From assembly GCF_910592395.1 (NCBI RefSeq), contig NC_088326.1:2051001-2115000 (forward strand): 64,000 bases of DNA, given 5' to 3'. Of the stretch, positions 1 to 11,158 are shown in pieces; the stretch's first letter is position 1, and each line of letters begins with the position of its first letter. This stretch comes from Lineus longissimus. Its lineage: Eukaryota > Nemertea > Pilidiophora > Heteronemertea > Lineidae. The notes under the pieces were generated by a model. The model searched no databases and was not told the DNA's origin. It worked only from the letters and a program-made list of their open reading frames with translations. The translations under genes and the position numbers were made by a program.

Positions 1-800
1 TGACGAATGATGTGAGAAGTGACGTGATATACGTCATGACGTCACGACGCCTAATGAGTTATCGCCACGGCGACGTCAGAAACACCTCGAAGCCGCCGCG
101 ACTGGGCGTGGCTGTTGCAATATCCATGCCAAAAGCCGCAACAACAACGAAAACTATGAGCGATAATGTCCCAGTAAATTTCTTTTTGCACAATCGGTTT
201 TGGAGCGATAAAGCACTGAAGAAATGGAATTACGAAATGACGGGGAGGCCAGTCTGGTTGGTGAAAGAGGCCAGGAAAATTAAAAAAAGTGAGGTTTGCA
301 TGTTTTACAAAATGTCGGACATCACGGCATGTCACATCCAAGCATTCCAAGACACCAACATTCCCTAACAGACCATGAATATTGATCGGCGTCTTAGCCG
401 ACAGGCTATGCTATATCATAAAATAGAGAAGGTCGTTTATTTGATTTCAGGAAATTCAATTCAATCAATGGACTGCACGAAAAAAACTTCACTGTGCCAA
501 AAACTACTATAATGGCTGGGCCGGAAAGTAATGAGTATTTCGCTTCATACAGGCCTATTGTAGTTTTGTTAATGTAAGTCAAGCTTTGTTTGCCCGATTC
601 TGGCAATGTACGTATTTTACGCTATTCTAACCTATAAAGCCGTGTGGATATCCAATGTAGCACTCCAAACTTCAAAGTCATGTCAAACAGTCCTGCAAAA
701 TTTTTGACAACTTGATGCGATGAAATTGATCAGTTAAACTTTGTTTTTACCGCATCCAGTTCCACAACCAGAAGACGAACTGGAACCCAGAGTCTGTCCA
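1..800. other. upstream region, no supported gene
   Basis: Non-repetitive sequence with a CRE-like TGACGTCA near position 38-45. An ATG near 158 opens a short frame with no recognisable domain, so I do not call it a gene. A strong 3' splice-like site (pyrimidine-rich stretch then CAG) ends at 760, just before the next frame, so this stretch may hold the 5' exon and first intron of the gene at 801. Confidence 0.4.
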
Positions 801-1724
801 ATGGCTGCAGCCGAGCAGAAAGCCGAACAAGAAGAAATGACGCAAATGCTATCTGGCTACTTATTCAAGTCTTATATCGAAAGTGCCGCGGCTAGTGGCT
901 GCCTCGCTGCAGGAGCGGGCCGCAATTTCCGCGCGCCGAAACCCTCCGATGAACTGGTGAAGGAAATCTGCCCCTTTATGAGCAAGGGCGAAAAGAAAGC
1001 GGCGGAACCGTCGCCAGCGAATATGCTACTGCAGGGCGGTGGTCACCTGTTTTGCCCGCCGAGTCCCGAGGAACTCTTGGAAGCTATGATCGAGGAAAAG
1101 AATAAGAGACAAGCTGCAGATAGGGAGAAAGGAAAGGCTTCGAATGGATATGTTGATCCGGACGATCTCATGAAAGCTATAATGGAGAAACAAAAAGCTG
1201 AATTTGCCGCAAAAAGTCCCGAGACGACGGACGAGTTACAGCGGTGCCCGTTTCAGCGCGACGCTCCACCTTGTCCCCCTTTGGAATGCCCTTACGGAGA
1301 CGCGCCTCGGCTAGAAATGGGTGTAGCGGAACCTCAACTCGAGGCCATCATGGCAGAGATACTGGCGCAGACGATGCAAGAACCACGTGGCGACGAAAAT
1401 GAGGAGAACGCGTGTCCGTTTCATCGCGTTGTCTCGGAGAATGCGCGACGCGCGAAGGAGCCCGAAGATGTCACAATCAGTGGAATTCCATACTCGCCGC
1501 TTGGCAAGAGAGTGAAGATGTTTATCAAGTGTTTCATCTTAAGTATGGTGACTATGATCCTCTGTGTCTGTGTCACCGCCTTGGCTATCATCTCTGGTGC
1601 GATCGCCCCGGCAAGGAATCCTTTCGGACGGACATCTGCCGAGGACCGGATTGCCCTACAGTACAGAAGACAACCAATGCTTTTCTTTCAACACCTCGCA
1701 TATGATTCGTTCCCTTACCAATAA
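801..1724 (+). CDS. Cys-Pro-repeat single-pass membrane protein, unknown family
   Basis: I do not recognise the family. The frame is open from just after a TAA at 735-737 to the TAA at 1722-1724. The first in-frame ATG is at 801, giving 307 residues, but a good acceptor ends at 760, so the protein may begin in an upstream exon. The body is charged and acidic. Cys-Pro recurs seven times, as RVCPM (just before the ATG), EICPFM, FCPPS, RCPF, PCPP, ECPY and ACPFH. A hydrophobic segment rich in I/L/V/M/C spans about residues 241-270, followed by a roughly 37-residue tail, suggesting a C-terminally placed single-pass protein with a large N-terminal domain in the cytosol. Cys-Pro dipeptides followed by a hydrophobic residue resemble heme regulatory motifs; that link is inference. 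AATAAA signals lie near 1749 and 1787. Confidence 0.6.
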   Translation: MAAAEQKAEQEEMTQMLSGYLFKSYIESAAASGCLAAGAGRNFRAPKPSDELVKEICPFMSKGEKKAAEPSPANMLLQGGGHLFCPPSPEELLEAMIEEKNKRQAADREKGKASNGYVDPDDLMKAIMEKQKAEFAAKSPETTDELQRCPFQRDAPPCPPLECPYGDAPRLEMGVAEPQLEAIMAEILAQTMQEPRGDENEENACPFHRVVSENARRAKEPEDVTISGIPYSPLGKRVKMFIKCFILSMVTMILCVCVTALAIISGAIAPARNPFGRTSAEDRIALQYRRQPMLFFQHLAYDSFPYQ

Positions 1725-1789
1725 TGATACCCGCCGATAGGTCAACAAAATAAATAATGTGAACTAAAACATGGTGCTCGATCATCGAA

Positions 1790-2099
1790 ATAAAATGATA
1801 TGCCTAGCTTTTAGCCGCAAATTGAGTTGCTCATTTTCCTGTGCCGGACTCGCAGGCAAAGATCAGATAGATCCTACCACAGAGCTAGTGTCTGATCAGA
1901 AACAACACAAACATCAAGAAATAGGCTCTCAGAATTAGGGACAACTATCAAGGAGTGTCACAATTTTATTGCAAAATGAATTTTTCTTTACAGACATTTT
2001 ACAAATAGTCCAAACACAGCTCTGCATGTATCCCCCATACTGCGATATGCCGGTATAGTAAATTCTATTAACTTTCGGATGGCTCATTTCAATTCATTA
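1790..2099. other. intergenic, nothing recognised
   Basis: AT-rich intergenic sequence between the Cys-Pro protein gene (+) and the 3' end of the CHID1 homologue (-). No open frame or clear repeat is seen. Confidence 0.4.
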
Positions 2100-2299
2100 T
2101 CATATGTGACCCATCACAGCAAAACCAGGCGCATGTCGCACAGAAGATGAGCCTAAATGACACCAGGAGATAATGGAAGAAATTGATGTGCTCATATTTC
2201 ACAATAGGCAGACAATAGAGAAATGAACAAACAGTCCGTCTCAACCTGCCAAGCTCAGAGCGACATGCGCCTGCTTTTGCTGTGACGGGTCACATATTT
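2100..2299. repeat. short fold-back / MITE-like element
   Basis: About 38 bp at 2100-2139 (starting CATATGTGACCCATCACAGC) reappear as a near-perfect reverse complement at 2258-2298, separated by about 120 bp of non-coding sequence. This is the form of a non-autonomous inverted-repeat element. It lies just past the stop codon of the CHID1 homologue, probably in its 3' UTR. Confidence 0.75.
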
Positions 2300-2381
2300 C
2301 ATAACAAGTCGTAGAAAGAGCCCAACCCAGTCCTCACTCACTCTATACATGTACACTTCAAGATGGTTCATTTAACATTTT

Positions 2382-5300
2382 TCACAACAAGTCGTAGAAA
2401 TAGTCCAATCCTTGTCCAATCTCCCATATTGATATACCTGTTCCCAAAGTTCTCGCTAACTCTATTCGTTTTCGGATGGAATGTAAAGTAGGATAGTAGA
2501 CCACGTGTTCACCAAGACCTGACCTGAAAGAGAACACCAAGAATCAGTATGGTCCATCGGTAAATTCGATGTCCACGTCGTTTTGGGCTCTGGAGAGTAA
2601 ACTACTGGTAATGTAGACTTAATCGTCACTTTGTTTCTCCTACTGGTCGAGTTCAAGAATGAGCGCTTTGTAGCTGCTCCTTGAAACCCCAGATTGACTT
2701 CTGTGGAGACCGGGATGATGATAGCTTGAGAATACCCAGCTATTGAGTAATTCGAGTGCTATATAAGCGCCGACTATTATTATTATTATTATAGTGTTTC
2801 TTTACCATTATGTTTATTGCTCTGGGGTTTCAAACAAAAGAGTATCAGCACGACTATCGTCGAACAATTCCATTTTTGGTCAATTTTGATAGCTTGAAAT
2901 GCGAATAGCCTCACTTGTATCTGAATAAATGCTCCTCCACTTCGGGATCCCACGTTATTTTTGGTTTGTGTTTTTCTAATATTTCAATATATCTGAAAAG
3001 GAAAAGAGGAAGGAAAAGTGAAGGCAAGTCATCAAAGATGGCAATTAACCCAAACAGGCTTGACTTTATGATGGTGTGGGCCGAGGCGAGGGACAGAACA
3101 CTAAATCCCCCTTTTCAGGCATTGTCCAGGAGCTTGCCAGGGCAACAAGTCCAGGTCAATCAGCAAGACTGACCAAGTATGGCAGGCAGAGCATTAGTCA
3201 GTCCGAGTGCCAATACACCCACAGGGTGAAAAAAACAAATTTACCGAGCATTAGTGATGGTGTATCAATAAAAAATATTCTGCTGAAGGATCGTGGAAAT
3301 TAAGTCCAAATCTACTCACTGGTTTCCTACAATCGGTCCACCAGCACCTGTTATGAAATCATTGCCGTAGAAATTTAAACCTAGCAGGATCTTTTTTCTA
3401 TTTGGAGATTTAGGATCTGGTTCTAGATGTTCCACGCAAGCACGGACCCACATGGTCGGACTATTTGGACCAGGCCTGAAAATTCAAAACGAAAACTCAT
3501 GTTCATATACTGATACAGGTACATTAAAGGGAACTGGAACCGCCGAGCGATTTATTCAACTTTTCGACTTTCACCGCTCGAGAAAGTCAAACTTCCAACT
3601 TCATATTCGAGTTCAGATTTGTAACTCCGCCCCCAGTGCCCGAGCATGCGCAGTTCAATTTGTTATTATTGAGAATCATGTGAGAATCAGGTGAGTCATG
3701 CGATCTTTCATTCATGAGTTTTCATAGTAAATTCCATAGTAGTGACGTCACTCAATAATTGACAGCTAGGCGTCATGTTTCATTCATGCCTCGTTCTGAT
3801 CACCCGATACGCGGGAAATGAAAACGAGGTCATACGAACTGGCTTGGCGGTTTCAGTTCCCTTTAACAAAGAACAGTACTTTTGGCCATATGAGGGATAA
3901 AATACAATATACATGACATCTAGTCCTGATCTGATGACTACTTACTTCATGGGGTTGGAGAAGTCATATGTCATCAGGCTGAATCCATCCACGAATGGTG
4001 CTAGTTTGGCAAAGTCATCCGGGCTCACGGAAGAATCACTGAAAAAGAAAACGAGCCGAATTTACAAAGGGTGTTTAGCTTAAAACAGCGTTTAATGTCT
4101 GAATAGACAGAGTCAGGGCCTTGCAGGGTTTCTTCATGAAAACCGCATTAGGCCCTGAAACTGATTATGTAGAATTTACACGCGTCTAACTCTTAAACAC
4201 CCTTCGTAAATTCGGCCCTACATGTTTTATGAGAAACTTATGATGCCCATTACCAGAGTGACAGTAGCTTGTAAAACCATTGTATGATGTCGCAAAAAAC
4301 ACCTCGTCATCAAAGATTTTAAATAGCCGTCAACATGAACTTTCTACCCCCATGGTCAGGCACTCAACACCTCTTCGACATTTCATTGGTGTCGGCCCCT
4401 TGATCAGGTGGATACAGACTTCACCATGACCGTAGCATAAGGCAGATGGAATCAGCATTAAAGTCACACAACCAAGATTGTTCATATAGCAACATGCTGG
4501 ACAAACAGCCTAACAAATTGATGGCAACTTCACCCGCAACTGGACTTACCCTTTCCCAGAAGGAGGCGGCAGGACAACAATGAATGTTTTTTTGTTCGCA
4601 TGAAAAGTCTCTCCCATGTGTGCAAGGAAGTGCAGCAGGTCACTGAAAAGCAGAGATGAAATCACCTTAAAATGTCATATTCAGTTGAACCTCTCTAATC
4701 TGTGAGCATTCAACACACAATTGGAACTGAAATTCGCTCAGAACCTACCAGGGCTTCATACATTTGTAAGTTCTGACTAAACTATATTACTATAGTATTG
4801 GAAAACACTGCAGCTCCAATCTACTGAGATGCAGATGAGCAATCTTTTTATCACTCATTACAGTAATTGTTGCAAGTTGCAGTGGTAAATACTGCTTGCC
4901 TATGGGTCACTTGGCAACCTGTTTTCCTCATCTACATGACAGTAGATCTTTTAGGTCGGCAGTTGCAGACGTCAAACTTGCCGACAAAGACTGCAGCTGA
5001 AAACTTTTTAGAAGACGACAGTTTCTTACTTTCTCCTGTAACCTCCAAGCTGTGACCAAATCTCCAAAACAATGCCAGAAAATTTATAGGACTGAAACGG
5101 AAAGAAAGTTCATGAAAAACTGCTTTCGCTTGCAGATGATCAGCTCTAATAGTGATGACAGTATGTGTTTTGCGTCTGGCATAGTTTGATAACATTTGAA
5201 GAACAATTTTTTAAATAAAACTCATCAATCAGCTTACTTTGATGAACTTGAGTATAGCACTAATGCAGTCCTCCATTGAGTCTTCACCAGAAAACAGTTC

Positions 5301-7731
5301 GTTATAATCAGCACCTGACCAGCCGTCGAACAGGACCCGCGGCACTGGAAAAAGAAATGATATACCTAAAACCACAGATTTCGTTTCAAAGGATGGCCCA
5401 CACAAGGTAGAGAACTGACCACACCTCTTGAAATGATCACTCATTGGGAATTTTTAAAACTTTCTTTGGAAGGCTCTCGATCTTCCCTTTATGGTGGTTT
5501 TCAAAGAAAGAGTCACATTACCGGTACTGATTCTTTATGGAGGTGGGGCACAGTCATGAGACTTTAGTAGTTTTTAGTTGTCTGTTAGCAGTGCCATCGA
5601 CTGACAACGAATCTAAGATTGATAACAAACCCAACTCAACACTCCACCGTGAAATGATGCAAAACCACCACAGACAAAATGATCATATCTTACCTATTTC
5701 AACATCCCTGTCTCTCTTCACCTCATCGACCCAACCCTGATCAATATCATGTCCTCCTGACATCACATAGGCACCCGAGGGTTTGCGTTTTACTTGTAGC
5801 CATACCGGGGAGATGTGATTGAATTTGGCACCGAAGATTTTGGCAATGTTGTATCCATGGCTGTTCCACTGAAAATTGTTGAAATATTATCAAAATACCT
5901 GACAGTGAAATGAGATAATGGTGTTTTAAAAGAAAGTTTTTAATTTGGATGAAAGGCAACAAAGGCAGAGCATTTACTGGTAATGTGAGATATCTGTAGG
6001 GGCACTTTGAAGTTGCCTGGAAGGAAAGGAAAATCGTACCCAAAGTGGTGTCAAGCCCAAATCAGCTTACTATTTTATTGAACTACTTGAATGAATAATC
6101 GAGCATTATTCATTTTTCAGGTCTGCACCACGACACTCTTTCATTCCATCTAACTGCTGATGTTAGTAGTGCTGACTATACTGTACTTGGTGATACATAT
6201 GATTCACATGACTTTGTGTTTGACCAGTTGTTTTTGTGATTAACCAGTTCATTCTGTGATTAACCAGTTCATTCTGTGATTAACCAGTTCATTCTGAGAT
6301 TAACCAGTTCTTTTTGTGAATAACCAGTTCACTTGACTTTGAGAGGTTAACCAGTTCACTTGACTTTGTGATCAGAATATACCAACTCAGGTTTTGAAGT
6401 AGAACACATGTGATATCATGACTTAAACAATAATAACATACTGGAGTGATGTAAGCCAAAGTAGGTCCTTCAAAGTGCTTGATGTCTTTTTTCACATCCG
6501 AGTAAGATTTGTATTCCTTGAGAATCTCGCGGCTTTTTATTGCTTCGTTCACCAGACCTCTCTCCGTGACCGTCTCCTTCGACAACTTGACGGGCTGAAA
6601 AGTAAAATATGTGAAATCAATTCATCCTTAAAGGGAACTGGAAACGCCGAGCGATTTATTCAACTTTGACTTTCACCGCCCGAGAAAGTCAAACTTCCAA
6701 CTTCCTATTCGAGTTCAGATTTGTAGCTCCGCCCCCAGTGCCCGAGCATGCGCAGTTCAATTTGTTATTATTGAGAATCATGTGAGAATCACGTGAGTCA
6801 TGCGATCTTTCATTCATGAGTTTTCGTAGTAAATTCCATAGTAGTGACGTCACTCAATGATTGACAGCTAGGCGCCATGTTTCATTCATGCCTCGTTCTG
6901 ATCACCCGATACGCGGGAAATGAAAACGAGGTCATACGAACTGGTTTGGCGGTTCCAGTTCCCTTTAAGTTCAACAGCAATTCCACGGTCCATTCTGACT
7001 CACTTATTAATGGAATGATTCTGGTTTGGAATTACCTTCGAGCTCGGTAAAAATAGCATCCAGGCCTACACCTTTGGTACTTATTTCTTTCTACTGACTT
7101 CTGGATTGAATGGTGATAAGCTGGCAAAATTACACACTCATAAAACTCAGTCATGGAACGACGTCATCGATAAAACCCAATAGCATTCCGCGAATTTACT
7201 ATTTATAGCTCACAAGGTCATTTGCATAAGATATTGATGACGTTTTTGTCATGTGACAGTCGGACATCGACACTTATTTCTACGCATTTGAACTTATTTC
7301 AAATTCAATTATCTTTGACCCTGCATTGTTTTTAGCATGAATGATGCAATAGAGTCAGAGAGAGAAATATTCAGAACAATTATGTAGTATTTTGAACACT
7401 CGAACATGTGCCAGATTGAATCTAACTGCCCTTGTTAGAAAGCCTGAATCCATTACGAAACCGCATGTTTGTCCGACATTGCCTGTATTTCAGCGTTGGG
7501 GAAATAGAGGGCAGCAGCTGCAGTGACCTCATCATCGCGGAATGCTATTCCCAGGCTACACAGGAGCGTAATATCTTTGATATATTCTATTCTTCTGAGC
7601 CACTGATTACTCGGAACTTTATTCACCTGTTCAGAGGCCTTCTTCTTCTGTTTCTTCATCAGGCTTGATTGAATCATACATGAAAGTAGCACCGCAATGA
7701 TAATTGAGGACGTCAATATTAATTGTGTCAT
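2382..7731 (-). CDS. CHID1: chitinase domain-containing protein 1 (CHID1 / SI-CLP) homologue
   Basis: Complete ten-exon model, 387 residues; human CHID1 is of similar length. Exons (minus order): 7731-7627, 6594-6442, 5868-5694, 5344-5238, 5091-5030, 4642-4550, 4038-3946, 3475-3320, 2992-2915, 2523-2382. All introns are GT-AG and the phases join without gaps. Exon 1 encodes a hydrophobic signal/anchor segment (about residues 4-24) then a Lys-rich stretch. Family landmarks are AYITPWNSHGYN (residues 81-92), VPRVLFDGW (145-153), [11 protein letters not shown] and the terminal [15 protein letters not shown]. The family is a GH18-fold, secreted or lysosomal carbohydrate-binding protein. The classical DxxDxDxE chitinase motif is absent: the matching strand reads SGIVLEIW (185-192), so chitinase activity is not expected. 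A possible 5' UTR acceptor lies at 7787. Confidence 0.95.
3528..3862. mobile_element. TTAA-flanked MITE, copy 1
   Basis: A 335-bp element flanked on both sides by TTAA (3524-3527 and 3863-3866). Terminal inverted repeats are AGGGAACTGGAACCGCC and its near-complement. It has no coding capacity and is about 95% the same as the copy at 6632. A TTAA target duplication is the signature of piggyBac-type transposition, though the ends do not begin with the usual CCC. It lies in the CHID1 intron between exons 8 and 7. Confidence 0.85.
5989..6174 (+). repeat. inverted copy of the CHID1 5' flank
   Basis: This 186-bp stretch in a CHID1 intron (between exons 3 and 2) is more than 90% identical to the reverse complement of 7733-7918, the sequence immediately upstream of the CHID1 start codon. 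It includes a copy of the polypyrimidine tract and AG acceptor (TTTTTCAG followed by GTCTGCACC). Confidence 0.85.
6221..6370. repeat. 20-bp minisatellite
   Basis: At least five direct copies of a 20-bp unit (TAACCAGTTCATTCTGTGAT and variants) lie head to tail, with degenerate units at both ends. It is in CHID1 intron 2, just downstream of exon 2 in the sense of transcription. Confidence 0.9.
6632..6964. mobile_element. TTAA-flanked MITE, copy 2
   Basis: Second copy of the element at 3528, 333 bp, with flanking TTAA at 6628-6631 and 6965-6968 and the same terminal inverted repeats. It lies in CHID1 intron 1. Two near-identical copies about 3 kb apart, each with its own TTAA duplication, point to two separate recent insertions rather than a segmental duplication. 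Confidence 0.85.
7179..7549. mobile_element. 371-bp TIR element, copy 1
   Basis: The ends are AATAGCATTCCGCGA and its exact reverse complement. The body (from TTTACTATTTATAGCTCACA to the GCAGCAGCTGCAGTGAC block) is closely matched at 25720-26089. It is non-coding and non-autonomous. It lies in CHID1 intron 1 just downstream of exon 1. The superfamily is unclear because no convincing target duplication was found. Confidence 0.85.
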
Positions 7732-7732
7732 C

Positions 7733-7918
7733 TCAGCACTAACATCAGCAGTTGGATTTGGAACGAAAGAGTGTCGTGGTGCAGACCTGAAAAATTAATA
7801 ATGCTCGATTATTCAATCAAGTAGTTCAATAAAATAGTATGCTGATTTGGGCTTGACACCACTTTGGGTACGATTTTCCTTTCCTTCCAGGCAATTTCAA
7901 AGTGCCCCTACAGATATC
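7733..7918 (-). repeat. CHID1 5' flank, partner of the inverted repeat at 5989
   Basis: This sequence abuts the CHID1 ATG (7731) and pairs with 5989-6174 in inverse orientation. Reading the minus strand, TTTTTCAG precedes 7786, so the first coding exon may start there with a 55-base 5' leader spliced to an unseen upstream exon. Confidence 0.8.
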
Positions 7919-8153
7919 TTTATGGAACACCCTGTAGTAGGTGCAGAACAATTTTGCAATTTTCACCAACAAAACTGCTGCAGCAATCTTTGTGCAAATT
8001 TAAAACATAAATCTAAGAACTCAGTGCGATTCTTGCAATTATTCTTGTTGTCTGTACCTTTCAAGACTGTTTTTTTGTAACTCGGTTCGTTTAAAAATTA
8101 GTTTTTATTGGCAAAGTTTTTCGACAAAATGAAAAACGCATCAGCGAGGTCAT

Positions 8154-10250
8154 ACTAATTCCCGACCTACCCCGACTTTTCCCGACCTTTACCGACCTTG
8201 ACCGACTTGCGGAAAATGCTGCCAAAATATAGTGTTTTTATCATCAGAATATTTATATTTGTATAGTTACATATATATACAGCACGTCTGTTAATTTCAA
8301 GACTTTTGAAAGATGATAAGTTGAGCAAATCAACACCAATATACATTATCAAATAGTAACATATCGCCTTCTTTTCGGCGAAACCAAGACTGAATTATTC
8401 ACATTGTGTTCAACTGCGTTCATTTCGCAGTCAATTTATTAGTCACCAATGTATGCCTTAGAGGGGCGGAATGGCACTGTTTAGACAAGAAGTCTTTCCA
8501 ACAGCCTCAAAGAATATTGGATAGAACGGCACTGTACTGGGTCCCAGTAATAAATATTGCCATAAAGACATATGATATTGTTCTGGGACTTATGTAAGAT
8601 TAGTTCTCTCCGCCAAACCCAAGACTGAATGATTAAAATCTTGTGTTTATAGGCTAACAAATGCAAACACTTCCAAGTGAACCCCCTACAAGAGAAGAGT
8701 GGCTCTTCTTCTCTCCGACTTTGACACCCTTCTGCGAACATATCAATAGATCAGCCAGCGGTCCTTGGTGTCGCCGCGTGGGTTACGTCCAGTGAAATTG
8801 TTTGCAAAGGTCAGGGAACCACGATCTGACATCCATAACCAGCGTATCCCCTTTTCATGCCAGTTACAGTCGGGTGCTACACCACAGTCGGGATAGTGGC
8901 CGCCAAATGAATGGTTGTTGAATTTAAAACTGTTAACTGTTTACGTCAATTTACATAAAATTAGACAAACCTTCATGAATTCAGTGGAGATTTCCACATC
9001 ACAGGATAGAAAAGCAATAATGGTATCTCGCAGATTTACCATTGATCACTTCCATCTTCACCATCATGACTTGGACGTGCGCCTTTAGTTTCTTTGAGCA
9101 AATATTATTTGATTAGGGATGGCAATTAAAATTGCCGTTGAACATGTACATGAAGTGCAGTGATGTACATAATTCAACATGTCTGCAGTGGCTTGAAATT
9201 TCAAACTGCGCAGTTCATTCCCGCCTTGATTGTACTGACTATTTCCACAATAAAAACCCTTTGAAACCAAACCATACCTTTATCAGGAATAGTTACTGTG
9301 CCTTACCTTCTGCTGCAGTCGTTTTGATCTGTTTCGGAAAATTTGAAGGCATTTTTACGTTTGAAAACGGAGAAAGTGTTCCCGCGATGTTCTCCGCAGC
9401 TCACACACCAACCGACTGGCGTTCAAATCAACCGCGACCGATCATGACCAAAGACAATACATTTGAAGGCGGAGCATCCGGGCACCTCTTGAACCAGGCC
9501 GGCTAGTAGTTATCTGCTCAAGCGAGACCTTTGTTCTGTCAATGATCAATATGACAGGCATTGTCAAAATGTGGGATTTGCTTTCGCATACATACTTGTG
9601 AGTGTATACATAGGCCCCTATATGCTGAGCCGGCATTAAGCAGGTTCCGTAAGCCAAAAGACGATGTAAATGCATTTTATCGACGATTTTTTTTTAATCA
9701 TTTCTACAAACAACCAAGTATAAAATATGGTTCAGTGTCGTGTAAATCAATTAGCAGAGGACTTGATGACTGGTCAGACATTCGTACTTTGTAGTTCGTC
9801 GTTCGAAGGGCGCTCAGTTTCGAAACCTGCAATCATTCGAAACAGAATACAATTGCCAACTTTGACAGCATGATATCAAATTTGATTCGGTCGGGTCACT
9901 TAATGGGTTGTCCATTAAACACTCCTGTCTCCTGGGTAAGACGAACTAAAAATGAGTGATCCAATCTTGCCAGGCTTGTTATAAAAGCTTCAGCCGTCAT
10001 TGGATTGCCCCACCTGGATGAATTGACCGTGTGGGTATGTGATATATTGTATGGGGTTTTAGATACTGCCTTAACCAGCAACAGGTTGTGAGAGACAGGG
10101 GCCGACGTCATGAAAGACATGGGCCCAATTCATACAAGACGGAAGACTGTTTCGCCCCTCACACCCATTCTGAACCATCAGAGTTAATCGGTACGTTGGT
10201 GTAACGGAGTCCGGGTCCGCAAGTCGGTAAAGGTCGGGGTAGGTCGGGAA
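8154..10250. repeat. region bounded by inverted repeats (about 2.1 kb)
   Basis: A GACC-rich repeat at 8154-8213 (AATTCCCGACCTACCCCGAC, then further CCGAC units, ending GACTTGCGG) recurs as its reverse complement at about 10218-10250. The arms are roughly 35-60 bp and imperfect because the left arm has extra CCGACC units. No transposase frame is seen inside; an open terminal exon of an unknown gene is (8743-8929). Confidence 0.6.
8743..8929 (-). CDS. terminal exon of an unrecognised secreted-like protein
   Basis: On the minus strand a frame opens behind a plausible acceptor (AACAG before 8929) and runs to a TGA at 8745-8743. It encodes about 61 residues with a protein-like composition: many Trp/Gly/Asn/Asp, two closely spaced cysteines (PDC and PDC) and an RGD tripeptide near the end (GRNPRGDT). 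I do not recognise the domain. A second open minus-strand stretch at about 10008-9902 (ending TTAA before GTGACC) has a matching phase and could be an upstream exon, but its donor is weak. It is read as a partial gene or a captured gene fragment. Confidence 0.4.
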
Positions 10251-11158
10251 TTAGTATAACCGCGTTTTTCTGCCCTTCGTCGCAGAGAAGAGTTCAGATA
10301 AATGGCAGCCTCCATGAAAAACATGACTTGGCTTTTTTGATCATTTTTGCCCAATTATCGTTGTTTCTAAGCCGTAACACTTCTAGAACCTGATGGATAA
10401 AGGTCGACGAATCGTGAGAGCAAGATAAAAAAGGGTAATTATTGTGTTTGCCTTGTGAAACGAATTTTACGCGCGTTCGAAAAATGTACACAAAATGCAT
10501 GTGACAATGACATGCACTGCCACTGACTGTGACTGTGATACGGGCTACACTATACATTAGCATTTCTGTGTGTCAGACAGTCTGTTCAGCATGTTCACTT
10601 TCAGACCACGGCAAGGCAGGGTGGCGGCCGACTACTACCAAACTCAGATCCTTCATCACATCCTTTGGATTTAACAAATAATTGCTGGACAATTTTTTGG
10701 ATAGAATCTACTCTGTCAGTGTCAGTGTCAATCTAGTTAGTACTACTTAGAAGATACTACCGCACTGTACCTATATTCTGCATTCAGGGTTTCCTGAAGC
10801 ATGTGGGGTAGGCCTAGTTCCCATGGATTGTCAAAAGTGTCAAATTCTGCGAATCAGAAATTTGCTTTCGGCGAATAACCTCCTCACGCACTGTCAGTGT
10901 AAATTATCTTGATCCCTGTATACCAAGCAGTATGTATAATTATAAAGACCAGGCCCAATCCAAATACATGTACTTAGTATACCAACTATATAATCCATTA
11001 CCAAGTTTAATCCATACTTGGTATGAGAAGCAATGATGAAAGACAGATGGATGCCTTTTTCTCCGTTTCCCTCATGAAACGTCACTGGTCTCAGGCTGTC
11101 TATTGTACATGTATATTGAAAAATGTTAAGTAGAAGTCTGTTTTACTGGTATAATATA
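9271..11158. other. intergenic, no supported gene
   Basis: Several short frames on both strands carry no recognisable motif. Apart from the right arm of the inverted repeat at 10218-10250 nothing is supported. Confidence 0.35.

Noticed and set aside
2462-2656. Minus-strand frame overlapping the CHID1 terminal exon
   Set aside because: Wrong frame: the family-matching frame of the exon starts at 2523 and reads to GLDYFYDLL; the longer frame is intron plus a shifted reading.
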